Shown: in pieces, positions 1 through 12,454 of the stretch
How the letters are laid out: every line of letters starts with the position of its first letter
Numbering within the stretch: position 1 is the stretch's first letter
Assembly (NCBI GenBank): GCA_019914945.1
Contig: CM034101.1
Location: 5,839,188-5,903,187, forward strand
Direction: 5' to 3'
DNA: 64,000 bases
Origin: Typha latifolia
Lineage: Eukaryota > Streptophyta > Magnoliopsida > Poales > Typhaceae
Notes under the pieces: generated by a model
What the model saw: the letters and a program-made list of their open reading frames with translations, nothing else
The model's database searches: none
Told to the model about the DNA's origin: nothing
Translations under genes and position numbers: made by a program

Positions 1-27
1 CCACCGTTCCTTAGACAAGCGCTTCCA

Positions 28-1110
28 ATGACGACAACCAGATCCATGACTGCACGGCGAGATGATGAAGAAGAGATTCTCCTAATAGAGGAGGGAGAAA
101 TGATTGCAGGGACTTCCCGTGGAACCGCCCGATCTAATCAGAATACGGAAGAACCTAGCGTTCAAGCTGTGCTGGGGTCTCTTTCAGAGCAAATGGCTAT
201 CAAATGGAGATGATGCTGGAACTACGGGCGACAAGGGAAGCAATGGCGAACGGGAAAGCACCATCGACCCCACGACGCGAGTCCACCCCCTTGAACCCAC
301 CGCCACCAGTTCAGCCTTTGCAACCACAAGAGCCGCTGCTACCACCACCCTATGGGCAGAGGCAAGCAAGGATGGTTACACCAGGTCCAGTTGCAGGTGA
401 ACCCATCCGACGGGTGAACCACTATGGAGACCACCTTGGAGATCAAGATCCGTGGGCGGGTCAATACGATCCGGAACCATGGCAAGTTAATCAAAACCGA
501 AGGAGGGATCATCAACCCTTCATGGTGCATCCTCCCCCAGTTAGACAAGGACATGATCGGAACGAGACAATGGCATCCGTGGACAAGTCGTGCGTCTCAA
601 ATTCCCCAAGTTCAAAGGTGGCGACCCGATCGATTGGTTGTATAGGGCGGAGCAATTCTTTGCATACCAAGGAACGGCGGAAGAGTACAAGGTGACGCTT
701 GCGAGCTTCCACCTTGAGGATGCGGCGCTTCATTGGTTTCGAGCAGCCAATGCCACTGAGGCTATCGAAACTTGGGTTGAATTTTGCGCCGATATCACAC
801 GGCGATTTAGAGCATCGGGATATGAAGACTTTGATGCTCTCCTCTCAAAGACGGTGCAAAAGACCACGGTTGGGTCATACCAAGAAGAATTTGAGAGGAT
901 TAGTAGCCGATGTCATCCACCATGGACGGATCGGCAACTTCGCGGCACCTTCATCTCCGGCTGCGGGGTGACATACAAGCCGATGTGAGGGCTTTAAGGC
1001 CTAGAACCTTAAAGGAGGCCTTCGAAGATGCGGTGCTTATGGAAGACAAACATAGGGCCATGAAGATACACTGAAGCGAGTTGGACAAGCCAAGGAAGCC
1101 GCAATCAAGC
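28..1110 (+). pseudogene. Broken gypsy gag
   Basis: Gag is spread over at least three frames. The N-terminal acidic part begins at 28, passes to a proline-rich frame near 204 and then to the frame at 590-988, which holds a retrotransposon Gag domain (FPKFKGGDPIDWLYRAEQFF, then ALHWF). A further shift near 955 changes the frame again, because the continuation LRGDIQADVRALRP reads in a different phase. Each break is a small indel, so no full Gag can be made. The product would have been the capsid protein of a virus-like particle. Confidence 0.85.
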
Positions 1111-1165
1111 TCAACCAAACATAGCGGCGGGAAATACTATCGGAGTACCAAGGGTTGCTGCTACA

Positions 1166-3352
1166 GTGGTACCTCCTCGAGCACCCTTGAAGCCATCCCA
1201 AGATGTGAATTATGCACCTAGAGGTCCGGGACGAGCACTCACACCAGCCCAAGTAGAAGAAAGAAGAGCTAAGGGCCTATGCTTCTGTTGTGATGAGAAG
1301 TTTGTACCCGGGCATCGCTGCACTAAACCGATGGGATCGGTGATGCTAATCGATGGATTGGAGGAAGCGGAGGACGAGTTTGCAGCTGAAGGTGCAGATG
1401 TGGCTGGACATCAAGGAGAAGAAGCTAAGGAGCAACCCGTGGAGGACACAATAGCCGAAATCTCCCTCCACACCTATTCGGGGACAACTGCGCCAAAGAC
1501 CTTGCGGGTGAACGGGGTAGTCAAGAAAACCACAGTGAGAATCTTGATTGACACCGGGTCCACCCACAACTTCATTGACAAGAGGCTCCTTAGGAAGATT
1601 GGGCTTGAGTCGGAACCCACGGAAGGGTTTGATGTGACGATCGGAGATGGCACCACATTGCGAGCATATTTTATTTGTGGAGGTGTGGAATTGAAGGTGC
1701 AAGGCCAAACTTTCACATTGGACCTTTATCCGTTGGTCTTGCGAGGTGCCGACATTGTTTTGGGGACTCAATGGCTTCAAAGCTTGGGGCCTGTAATATT
1801 TGATTTCTCAAACCTCACACTGACATTTCGGAGGAATGAAAGAAGGGTGCTGTTGTATGGAAATCAACCGCGGCAAGGGCCGACATTGCAACCACTTGTG
1901 GGTTTTCCTTGTGTAGGGGACCGAGCTCTACTATTGCAAATGGTTATTGTTGAACCAGAACATCCATCACAAAGGGAAGTAGCCTCTGACGTGGAAGAGC
2001 TGCTGTAGGAGTTTCAGGATCTCTTCAAGGAACGCCGAGGACTACCGCCGAACCGTCGTCATGACCATCGCATCCAAATCATTCCAGGGGCTGAACCTGC
2101 AAATGTCCGACCCTATCGGTACCCGCATGTCCAGAAGGAAGAGATCAGTAAACTGGTGGTGGAAATGCTCGAGCAAGGGATTATTCAACCGAGTAGAAGT
2201 GCCTATTCATCGCCGGTGCTGCTGGTTCGGAAGAAAGACCGGAGTTGGCAGTTTTGCGTCGACTACCGAGCCTTGAATGCAATTACTGTCAAGGACCGGT
2301 ATCCAATACCGGTGATCGAGGAGTTGCTGGATGAGCTCACAGGGTCGGCCTACTTCAGCAAACTTGACTTAAGAGCAGGATACCATCAAATCCGAGTCGA
2401 CCCTGAAGATGTACACAAAACGGCGTTCCAAACTCACGATGGCCACTATGAGTTTCGAGTCATGCCGTTTGGGCTCACCAATGCACCGGCCACCTTCCAA
2501 GGGCTGATGAATGAACTCTTCCGCCCACTCTTGCATTGGTACGTGCTCGTCTTCTTTGACGATATTCTAGTATACAGCTGGAATTGGAGTGAGCACTTAC
2601 GGCACGTGCGGGAGGTATTAAATATCTTGCGACAAAACCAGCTAAAAGTTAAGAGGAGCAAGTGTCTTTGGGGAGAGTCAAGAGTGGAGTACTTGGGGCA
2701 TATAATCTCTGTAAAAGGAGTGGAAGCCGACCCAAGCAAGATCAAGAATATGGTGGATTGGCCGATTCCTACTAATCAGAGGGAATTGAGGGGATTCCTT
2801 GGATTGACAGGGTACTACCGGCGATTTGTTGCCAACTATGGCAAAATTGCTGCCCCGCTGACCTCCTTACTCAGAAAAGGTGGGTTTCAATGGACGGGCA
2901 AAGCAACGGAGGCCTTCGAAGCCTTGAAGACAGCTATGTCTACAGCTCCGGTTCTAGCACTACCAGATTTCGGCAAGCCCTTTGTGGTGGAGTGCGACGC
3001 TTCGAGTGAGGGCATTGGAGCAGTTTTGATGCAAGAGGGCAGACCCGTGGCATATATGAGCAAAGCATTGTCAAGTCAGTCGCAACAGCTATCTACCTAC
3101 GAGCACGAAATGCTAGCGATTCTACACGCCGTCACCAAATGGCGACCCTACTTGATTGGCCAACGGTTTACTATCCGCATGGACCAGCGTAGCTTACCCT
3201 ACTTCATGGAGCAACGTGTGCACACCCCAGCCCAATAACGGTGGGTCACGAAACTCCTTGGGTATGACTACGAATTAGTCTACAAAAAGGGGATTGAAAA
3301 TCGAGCCGCCGATGCTCTTTCGCGCCAACCGGACACAAGTGAGCTTGCCTCT
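1166..3352 (+). pseudogene. Broken gypsy pol: zinc knuckle, protease, reverse transcriptase, RNase H start
   Basis: One frame carries a CCHC knuckle (CFCCDEKFVPGHRC, about 1279-1320), the protease active site LIDTGSTHNF near 1545, and after a TAG at 2006-2008 the reverse transcriptase. RT motifs visible include SPVLLVRKKDRSWQFCVDYR, FSKLDLRAGYHQIR, MPFGLTNAPATFQ and the catalytic VFFDDILVYS. RNase H begins at FVVECDASSEGIGAVL. A stop at 3236-3238 interrupts RNase H, although homology continues to NRAADALSRQPD near 3330. The family would continue with integrase, which is not found here. Two nonsense codons and the missing integrase make this inactive. Confidence 0.92.
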
Positions 3353-3544
3353 CTTTCAAGACCGGCATTTCCTATATCTTCGAGATATGTGGGGAACCAA
3401 TGCGAAGATCATACCATGGAGGAACTTGAGTCGAGTTCAAAGAACAGCTTCACAAACTTCAAACCTTGAGGACAAGGTTGCGGAAGCGTGGTGGATTGAT
3501 ACGATTCGGACTTCACCGACGTCGTCTCGAGCATGGATTCACTT

Positions 3545-4370
3545 TAGGAGTGTTTTTATTTCATGTTTTAGTGGTTAATTTCCATTAAAATAAGTTTTCT
3601 GTAAGTCGCGTTCGAACGCGGGTGGAGTGAGTTCGAACGCGGTTTGTGAACGTGGTGAAGAGAATGTACTGTGCGTTCGAACGCACTGTGAATGCCTGCA
3701 TCGCGTTCGCAAATCCAAAAGAGCGAACTCGGTGCGTTCGAACGCGGTCGGGCGAGTTCGAATGCGGTCGACGAAAATTGTGTTTTTAGGGTTAATTTGA
3801 GTTGTTGGTTAGCCTATAAAAGGATGTGGTAGGCAACCAAATTGATTATTGATTATTGAGATTGAGTTTTGCCTTGCCTCCTTCGTCTTCTTCGCTCCCG
3901 TTCTCTCAATCCTCGGCGACGCCGCTTCTAACCTCCCTCGTCCGGCTAATCACCCTAGTCCCTTAGGAGTGGCTCTCTTCTCCCCTTTCGTCCAATCTAT
4001 CCCACACTTGCCCTAATCCTTCCATCAACCACAACCCTTCCACCATCACTTTTCACCGGTGCCACCACATTAATGCCGGTCCACCTTCAATCACTATTAC
4101 CTAGGATCACGTGCCTCCATCCACGGATCCAAAACAGACCATCTGACCTTTGTCCACAAATCGGACGATATCTCCAGATCCCCACATCCGATTCGCCTGA
4201 AACTAGATTTGTTGGAAAGATCTTTTCTGGGGCTACAACATATTAAAGTTTCACGTTGATCCGACGGCAGAATATTTCGGGATCTTATTTCAAAGTTCTA
4301 TGCCAGATCTAGTCCAGATCAAGAATTGGAAGAGATCGACCCTTCACCAAAAAGGCGAGATCGTATCAAG
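3545..4370 (+). repeat. LTR-like segment of the gypsy element (approximate limits)
   Basis: The sequence after the pol remnant has no coding capacity and looks like an LTR: a U3-like part with the motif GTTCGAACGC repeated several times (3605-3770), a TATA box, a CT-rich leader, and an end just before a primer-binding-site sequence at 4372. I could not fix the left boundary because no clear polypurine tract or TG start was found. An LTR followed by a PBS has the polarity of a 5' LTR, so either a second element began here or the arrangement was made by recombination. Confidence 0.55.
3815..3823 (+). promoter_or_regulatory. TATA box of the gypsy LTR
   Basis: TATAAAAGG lies in a GC/AT-mixed LTR segment about 60 bases upstream of a CT-rich leader. 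This is the usual layout of a plant LTR promoter. Transcription would run rightwards. Confidence 0.45.
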
Positions 4371-4455
4371 CTGGTATTAGAGCTCCATAGCCAGAGGCGT
4401 GATCGTATCAAGTTGGTATCAGAGCTCCATAGCCAGAGGCGTGATCGTACCAATT
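4351..4455 (+). repeat. Tandemly repeated primer-binding site (42-bp units)
   Basis: TGGTATTAGAGC (4372-4383) and TGGTATCAGAGC (4414-4425) match the end of plant initiator methionine tRNA, the usual primer of LTR retrotransposons. They sit at the start of two 42-bp units that are nearly identical, and the preceding 20 bases repeat the tail of the same unit. Duplicated primer-binding sites are unusual. Confidence 0.7.
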
Positions 4456-4848
4456 GCTAGGGCACGTATCATACTTGGGATTCAATTCGATACCAAGAAT
4501 GGTGGACTTACCATCCCTAATAGAAATTGATAGAATATCCTTAACTTCCCAAAGGGAAGAGTGCACATGCTTGAACATTTAGGACTTCTAGTAGCAACCT
4601 ATTACTATCGCCATTGGTGGCAAGAGCCATACTTATGGGACATGGGTTGAACTCAAGGCAGCACAATTTAGAAGTTGAAAGCACGGGGAACAACCAAGCA
4701 AATCTAAGAGGATCACAAGTTACAAAACCCTAACCCATCCTCCCTTAATCTAGCCAACTTTTCAACCTTAGCCGTGACTAGATGGGCTTGGAGCAACCTT
4801 AGGCAATAATCAAAGTGAGGCAGCTGACAGTTAGGAGATCGCATGGTG
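4456..4848. other. Unassigned sequence
   Basis: Downstream of the repeated primer-binding sites I see no reading frame, known gag start or simple repeat. It may be old retrotransposon leader sequence. Confidence 0.3.
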
Positions 4849-5052
4849 TTACCATACCAAAGAGGGAAGGAAAGGCTTAAGATAGTTGACTAAAGTTTTG
4901 GCAACAAGTTTGTGGAGCACATGACAAAGAGATATAGGGTGATTGTCATGCACCAGCAACGGGGTTAGAAATTTTTGGTATGAGGGCAATATGGGTTCTA
5001 CCCCAACTCTCAGGAATACAAGAAGATTAGTGGAATTGAGAAAAACCCTCAC
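4849..5052 (-). pseudogene. LINE reverse transcriptase fragment
   Basis: The minus strand encodes a 67-residue open stretch with NHPISLCHVLHKLVAKTL followed by a leucine/proline-rich segment. This fits the RPISLCNVxYKxxxKxLxNRLK block of plant L1-type reverse transcriptases. Nothing before or after continues the domain, so this is a short 5'- and 3'-truncated relic. The match is to a conserved block only; a database search is needed to name the clade. Confidence 0.55.
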
Positions 5053-8000
5053 AAAACATCCTGAATTTGATTATAAAGTAGGAGAAAGTTTAGAAGAAAT
5101 ATCATCCATAAGTTCAAATAAGACCGTGAAAAACTACTAACAATATTTTTTTCCAATCCTTCATTCTCTCCCTTGGTCATTGAAAATACATACAATCATA
5201 TTATGCTAACATCTGATAAGTGATGCAATCTAGAAGAACTTGGTGTTCTAGTCTCCAGCTACAACTTAGTTAATTCTAGCCGTTTCCCTCCACTTGTGAT
5301 CCAATTGCCTCAAGAGAGCAATATATTTGCTATAAGCCAATTGCAACCCCATAGATTTAGAGGGACCGAGCTCTTAATACCCTTATCTTTCAATTCTAGT
5401 CTAGTAATGACTGCCTAGCTTCATCGATATAGTTCTCAATTCACCCTAGACTAGTCATTTTCTAGTCTAGGCCTTTGAACTTAAACTAGTTCAACTTTGT
5501 TAGGATAGCCTTCATCTTTCTTTGGTTAACCCAAGACTAGGCAACCAAATGGAAAATTTCATCATATTAGACCTAGAATGACTCAAATATAAAAGGATGC
5601 CTAATCTTAGGGGACTCACAGTATGAAGACAGTAACATCGGGGAATGGTCAGATCTAGTATACTTTAAATACATAATTGATGAGTCATGAAAAGCTCTAA
5701 GGCAAGCCTCGTTCACAAGGGCACCATCGAGTATAGCCTAGATGTGTGCCCTCCTCTCTCGGCAATTGGACTAGGTAAAAAGAGGGCCCAATTTGTTTTA
5801 TTGAGAATTTTAATGCTATTTCTTTTGCTGATGAGAAGAATGGGGGTAAACTACTATTTACATGATTTATCTACCTAACTTTAATCTATGGAATATTACC
5901 TCTATGCAATATACTGCATTACAACAACTGGAAAGGTTTGAGAAAGGAGAAAACCTAGCCTCAACTGCGTTCCGAACCATAACAATGCCCTAGATAGCCC
6001 TAGGCTTGGAATCACTCCTCCAGTCCAGTCTCCACGAATCTTGCGACAAAAATCCAAAACTTTAGTACCATCCCAGTCTTGTTTCAAGTAGAATAAACAT
6101 AAATGGGTTATAAATTATACTTAATTATTACAATGGTTGATCGTGTCTTGCTTAGCAAGTCTTCACAATTTCAAACTATAAATGACATAAAAATTAATTA
6201 TTGTTTCCCGATTCTACCATCAGGCACCTCCAACAACCCTAGCAACCTTTTAACTCAAGATATGGTAATTGTATCGCAAGTGATTCACCCTGTAGTCCTA
6301 GTTATTCCCAGCCACCACGTCTACCACCACACACCGTCATAATTATGATCAAAAGACATATCCTTCATCTCCAATGGTGAGATGGAAGTAGAGATATCCA
6401 TTGAGCTTATTATCACCTATGGAATAGGTCCACTACCCCAAATCCTTGGTTTACCCTTAACACTTTGCACTAGGATTTCAAGGCAATGATTTTCGTCGTG
6501 GCCATACAACCACAAGCGTAATAGAATATAGGGAGGTACTCAAATTTGAAAGCTACATTGACCCTGCAGTAGCGACCAATGCTGACTAAGAGAGCTTCCC
6601 TCAATGACATTGAAAGATCAAGGTCCCACATATCCTCGCAAACCTACATTGCGATTTGGTGATAGGCTCATCAACTCTCAGTGGCTTGCCGAGGTAGATA
6701 GCAATGTTCATAAGGCTCTTTAACTTCTAATATTCCTATGGTAGCCTACAGAATCCCTACAAAATCAAACCCAGTCCGATGCCAACTTGATAAGCTCCTC
6801 GTCTAGCTAAAGTCCGACTCTAAGGCATTAGATTAAGGACATATTCCCTAATTGTCCTAGGCCCCTCCATCAACATGAGAATCATGCCTTTCTCCGACAC
6901 TTACCTAAAAATGTAAAAAATCGTCTCCATGTCTGCGGCTAAGAAAGGGGTTTGACGGTTGAAAAGGTATTGTCGAAGGATATGCACCATGTCAGTGTTC
7001 GACATACCTAGCAATCAAAAGAAGAGTCAAAAAGTCGCCAACTCGATCGCTAGAGGAACTAGTCAAATCCAACCACCCTTTATATTGGTCCTTTCATAAA
7101 CACTATTCCTTATGTTTTATATGTAATAAGTTGCAAATATTAAAAGTTGAATGATATAAAAGATTTATCTGACAATTTTCAACTAAAAGCAACCTTGGAA
7201 ATAATGGGAGATGAAGATGAATAGAGATAACTCCTGATAATTGCTAAGGATTCTTATTCCATTCTTTTGACAATTTGTAGTCCATGTGTGACGAATTTTT
7301 TTTAAACCACCACATTCTCTCATAATATTTATTTTGACATCTTTTGAAGACTGTCCATTTCAAAATAAGTGGAGAATGGTAATGAGATGAATAATCCTAA
7401 TGAAAGAGAGTTTGTATATAAATCTTAGAGCTCAACTTAGTCCAAAAGCTTAAATTATTAAGTTTTTCATTTTTTGCTTACTGTAAAACTTAACTTTCAC
7501 ATATAAGATGAGAGAGACTTAATCTTAATGAAAGAGGGGTTGCGCAACCCTTATGATATATATAAATCTTTTCACTTTTATATATTTTTTCTAACATGCT
7601 ACTATATTTTCACAAGCGATATATCACGAGGAGATCAAGGATATTCTTTATAGCATGTACATACATAAAAACTAACTCTTCCATACTAGGATATCCAAGG
7701 TAGGCAAGGCGGCTCTAAAAAGACAAGTATCTCCTAATTTATGCATGGCTAGCATATCATCTTTGACTCTAATTATGCAAAATAACACAATTTTCAAATA
7801 AAAAATTTTAAATAAAATGTGCTATGGAAATGTCTAGCTTCAAGTGTAAGTATGTACTCACAAAATTTGGACATGTTTACCATGAGCCTCTACATATAAA
7901 TTCGGTAATAAATGCAGCATAGTATGATGATCATGCAAAGCCTCATTTGATGTCTTTATTGATAGAATGAATTCATCTACTAGTGTTGTACTTCACAAAC

Positions 8001-8567
8001 ATCCTCATTCACTAGAATTTATGGTGTGTTAAAATATGGGTGGTTAATCTATGGAAGCTTAGTAGTGCATTTGGTTTCAGTTGCTAATCAGCTTGGGAGC
8101 GTTGCTCATGCATCTTCCTTTTGATCTACCGACCACTATAGATTCTAATCTGTGGAAAATGCTATTGTTCCAAAGAATCTACTGGGTAATCTTAGCAAGT
8201 TGTTCTTGCTGTGACTCGGAGATGTTTAACACTGCACAAGATGCATGAGAAAGGTGAGAGGTAGTAGGGTTGTCAATTTAGCCCTGAGGGTATGGTTCAT
8301 GTTCAATTCAAAATTTATGCATATGTTATGTTATTTCTTTTATTAATTTTTGATATGACATTTGAAATGACAAGCATTAGGGTTGGTATATTATAGAGAA
8401 AGTTACTAAAAATAACTTACATTTTGCCTTCATTTTCATTCAAACCCTATTTTATTCTACATTTTGGTTTTAATAACTTGAAAGCACACTGACATTAGCT
8501 CTCTTAATTAATATTACCATATAAATATGTTAAACTAATAATAAATGCAAAATAATCTCCCTACTCT
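5053..8567. other. AT-rich sequence without identifiable genes
   Basis: About 3.5 kb in which only short, unconvincing open frames occur. A perfect 14-bp palindrome GGGTTGCGCAACCC lies near 7537-7550. Segments around 7395-7435 and 7510-7570 share a short direct repeat built on CCTAATGAAAGAG-like sequence. The stretch is probably decayed transposon DNA, but I could not assign it to a family. Confidence 0.3.
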
Positions 8568-9510
8568 TGAGTAAGTTTGTATGTAATTAATAATGTGTTT
8601 TAAAATATTTAGTGTAATTATGTCTAGAATTTTTGTATGAGCATATAAACAACATTATGAAGGTTTATGAGGAAATACAAAGCGGAAAACAAAGAAAATT
8701 GAAGCGAAAAATAAGCGTTCTTAAAAGTGTTTACAAGTGGTTCGAACACGATTTCATTCATTATTAATTTAGATACTTAGTTTTATGTGCTATAGATGTC
8801 TGAAGAGGTGTATGAGTGTAATTCTTAGTGTTTGCATGTATAGGAGACTTTTCTTGACGCAAGCATTTTCGTAAGTTGTCCAAACATAGTGCAAACAGAC
8901 TCGAGATTACAAGGCTTTATGGTAGGAAGTTCAAACACCCCTACCTGCATTTGAACGCCAGCAAGGATCTGTGACTTATATGATTATTTTAACGACACTT
9001 TAAAGTAGAGTTTATACCTTATCTAGATGAGATATATAATGGTTAATTAACCTAATCGTAGGGACCCATGATCATTGTCATTTCAAAGATTGTGAAAGTT
9101 CAGCTACGGCTTCAAATGAATATTAGAGGTCGTTGCCCGACTTTTGACATTATGTACTTAATTTTTATTTCACACACTGTACCTACACCATCTAGAGGGT
9201 CATTAAGGTTTAAAACCAATCACGAAATGCAGTGAATCATGAGGTCAAACAAGCAAAATGGTCACAAATTGAGTCATGGAGATTATAGGAGATATGTAAG
9301 CTTCTTATAATTACTACTCTTTTTTATTTGTGACTAGTTTCAATCAGTCTTTGGATCCATAATTTTTTATTGAGGTATGAGGTTTTTCCATGTTAAATTG
9401 TTTTGTATTTGGGTTTGCCTCTTTACGCTCTTATATTCCACATTTTGTTACGGTAATAGTGTGTGGTCAATTCAATCTTGTAGGGCATTTATAAATTTAA
9501 TTTTTTAATT
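8568..9510 (+). repeat. 5' LTR of the copia-type element
   Basis: This segment pairs with 12455-13257 over most of its length, with many substitutions and indels, which points to an old insertion. The start was set by aligning TGAGTAAGTTTG with TGTAAGATTTTA at the other LTR. The end lies before degenerate internal sequence; the expected primer-binding site is not clear. Confidence 0.7.
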
Positions 9511-9569
9511 GCTAGCAGAACATATATCTCATATTCTAGAGAGAGATTCTTAAAGAGATGGAGTTACCC

Positions 9570-11160
9570 TGAGATGAGCAATCCAGTGGTAGACCTCCCT
9601 TTCTTGATCGATCTAATTATTCATATTAAAATACTAGGATGAGGGCTATTTTGAAATCCATTGATGAGAGAGCTTGGCTCTCAATTGTTAATAGATGAAC
9701 ACCACTTAACAATGGATTAAGATTGACTTTAAAAAATTGAGATGGAATAGTAAGACAATAGATGCCCATTTTTAGTAGGGTTGCCCTCGATGAGTTCACA
9801 TGGATTTGCGTGTGTGAAATTACAAATGATGCTTGAGATATTCTAGAGACTATCCATGAGGGTACTTTTGTTGTTAAACTATTCAAGCTTCAAAGGCTTA
9901 TTATTAAGTTTGAGACTCTTTGCATAGAAGAGCATGGAACACTTGATAAATTTTACGTAGGTTGAGTAACATTGTTAATTCTAATTTTAACCTAAGTGAA
10001 GGAATTTATGAGAACAAGTAGTTAAAAAATTTAGGTACTTGCTTGAAAGCTTTTAGGTTAAACTCATTTACATAGAAGAAAACAAGGATGTCGAAATATT
10101 TAGGGTTGAATAGTTAGTAGGAAACTTGTAAACCTTCGAAGCTTTTATTCATGAACCTAGAAGTCTAAAGGCATTCCTTTGATGACTACTAGGGATGAGG
10201 AGGAGGAATCTGACTAGAAATGTGAGTTTGGCTTGGAAACGATGGACTTGTTTGTAAAAAAGTTTAATATTTTTTTAAGAAAATGAAAAGATGCCAAAGG
10301 CAACAAGTTCAAGGACAAAGTCTTAGAAAAAGAATAAAGGTACTTGTGAATCCTTTGCTTGCCCATTTTCTAAGGGTTCAAAATTTAGAAGCAACTATTT
10401 AAAAGGGAGCGATCCAATATTATAAATGTTAAGGGTATGATCACAAACTTTTTCTCAGGAACAACCAACCTAAGAGTGTCATAATCACAAGAAAAAAGGG
10501 CAAGGTTTTCCAAGACACTTAGGATAGCTCGGATGAATCTAATAATAATGACTCCGAGTTTGAACAAAAAAATTATGTAGCCTTTATCCCCTTCCATTGA
10601 TTCAAATTCTAAAGACAAATTGGAAATTCAACATGCCTACAAGAAGTTGTATCGAGAATCTACAAGCTAATGAAATCACACATGAAGCTCCCAACTAAAT
10701 TAAAATGTGTTGAGCTAGAAAAAAACAAACGCCAAGGACAGAGCAAGAGAGGAACATGAGCAATTGGTTATTGCAATAAGAGTTAGATGAACTAAAGAAA
10801 AAACTCAAAAACTTCGATCAAGAGCACGAACAGCTAGAGAAAGTAGTGGTTTTCTTGAAAGGAAAGACTAAAATAGATGAGATCCTTAATGCACAAATCA
10901 TGGGCAAGGACAAGTTTGGCCTTGGATATTTTGGAGATACTTTGAGCACTTATTTACATATTATCAAAGGAACGGAGAAATATGGACAAAACATGAAGTA
11001 CCTCAAATTACCAAGAATACAAATGATGCTAGGTATGTACGAAAGTAGAAAATGAATTCTGGTATCAAAGTCCAGAACGAGGAAAGGAAAAATAAATTTG
11101 CTCCTATTTATTTTAATTGTGGTGTAGTAGGACACATTAGGCCTTGTTGTAGTTTATTAT
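9570..11160 (+). pseudogene. Broken copia gag with zinc knuckle
   Basis: Reading plus-strand frames in turn gives the plant copia Gag pattern. It starts near 9572 with MSNPVVDLPFLDRSNYS, then RMRAILKSIDERAWLSIVNR, then DEFTWICVCEITNDA, ILETIHEGT, KFETLCIEEH and NIVNSNFNLSEGIYEN. Further on come KIDEILNAQIMGKDKFGLGY (about 10870) and a CCHC-like knuckle FNCGVVGHIRPCC (about 11120). Numerous stops and shifts separate the pieces. This corresponds to a UBN2/DUF4219-type Gag. No pol follows before the 3' LTR. Confidence 0.8.
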
Positions 11161-12454
11161 GGAAAACTTAAATATGCTATCTTGCATGGAATTAATGTTA
11201 GACAAGTTTGTGTCAGGTACGAAAATCTTTTGACACTTTTTTGGGATGATGCTATTGAGTGATCTCTTAGTGAGATATATTAGTTAGTAAGAACTTGGTT
11301 GATTATTTATATTTCTTAGATATATGCTTTATGCATATATTTTATTCTTTTTTTTATAAGGATTGCGGTCGTTGTCTATTTTCATGAATTAGTTGTTTTG
11401 TCATTTCATTTTATTCTTATATCTTGAGAAAATAAAAAATAAAAAAGGAAGATTACAATACAACTTTTGATTATATCTAGTTTGAAAGTAAGTTTGGTTT
11501 TGACACTATATAATAGTCTTCATTTGGATTTGGATTTGGATCTCTTAGTCATTTGTACTATCAATTTGTACATTCTCCTTAAGGGTTGTAAACATGCCCA
11601 CTTCAAAAATATTATCCTAGACTCATTCTTAGTGATTTTACAACTTAGTACTATACATATTCTTATTGTTGAAATTGAAAAAAAAATAATGGTTAGGGCT
11701 ATCATATATTTAGTACAAGAGTCATCTTGGTTGTGTCTAGTTTTGACACTATATAATTTTTTAATATATGTTAGTCTTCATTAAAAAAAATATAGATATA
11801 TTGTGCATTACAAGAAAATGGCTACTATCAATGTAGTGTGCGAAAGTTGTCGTTACACTAACGGTTATTTAAAAGTTAGACAATAAGAAAATAAAGTAAT
11901 AGTGAACTAAGTTTGGTTTGAAAGGTGACAATGAGAAAATAAAGTAATAGTGAATTAAGAAAATATCCACTGTCTTATTAAAGTTCTTGCATCTTTTCTC
12001 TATGAAAATTAATTGTGTTTATTAGACCATAGAGTGTGTTCTTGCCATGTGTGCTCAATATACTTCTTTTGTTTGTTATCTTGCATCTTTTCTCTATGAA
12101 ACTTAACATTTTGATTTCTTTCTATAGTTATTGTGAAATCTATAGATACACCACTTAAAAGAAATACTAGCAACTTATGATTTTTTTATGCGAAACAAAA
12201 TTTTGTTTAAATAAGATTTTTGAAACTTTGAGTTGAGACTTTAAAATTTTGAAACATTTGCTATATAAAAATAATATAAATTGGATTATGATTCTAAGAG
12301 TGAGCATGTGTCTTGCTTGCATACTTTGTCAATTTATGAATAAAAGGGGGAGATAATTTAGTAAATATGCTCTATTAGGAAGTTGTACTAAGTTGATTTA
12401 GATATTGCATATTAGGTGAAGTTTATTTTGTCATAAATTATAAAACGGAGAGAT
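11161..12454. other. Non-coding internal part of the copia-type element
   Basis: AT-rich sequence where pol would be expected. It contains local direct repeats, for example CTTGCATCTTTTCTCTATGA at about 11987 and 12081, and GAAAATAAAGTAATAGTGAA at about 11886 and 11934. At 11806 CATTACAAGAAAATGGC resembles the CACTA-transposon terminus CACTACAAGAAAA, possibly a scrap of such an element. A purine run just before 12455 could be a decayed polypurine tract. Confidence 0.45.

Larger units (their letters stand above)
1..4371 (+). mobile_element. Degenerate Ty3/gypsy LTR retrotransposon, integrase missing
   Basis: The plus strand encodes, in order, Gag, a CCHC zinc knuckle, an aspartic protease, a reverse transcriptase and an RNase H start, the order of Ty3/gypsy gag-pol. 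The reading frame is broken by several frameshifts in gag and by in-frame stops in pol. After RNase H the sequence runs within about 250 bases into LTR-like DNA, so the integrase of about 450 codons expected from the family is absent. The left end lies outside the window. This is a dead copy; an internal deletion explains the lost integrase better than decay by point mutation. Confidence 0.9.
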
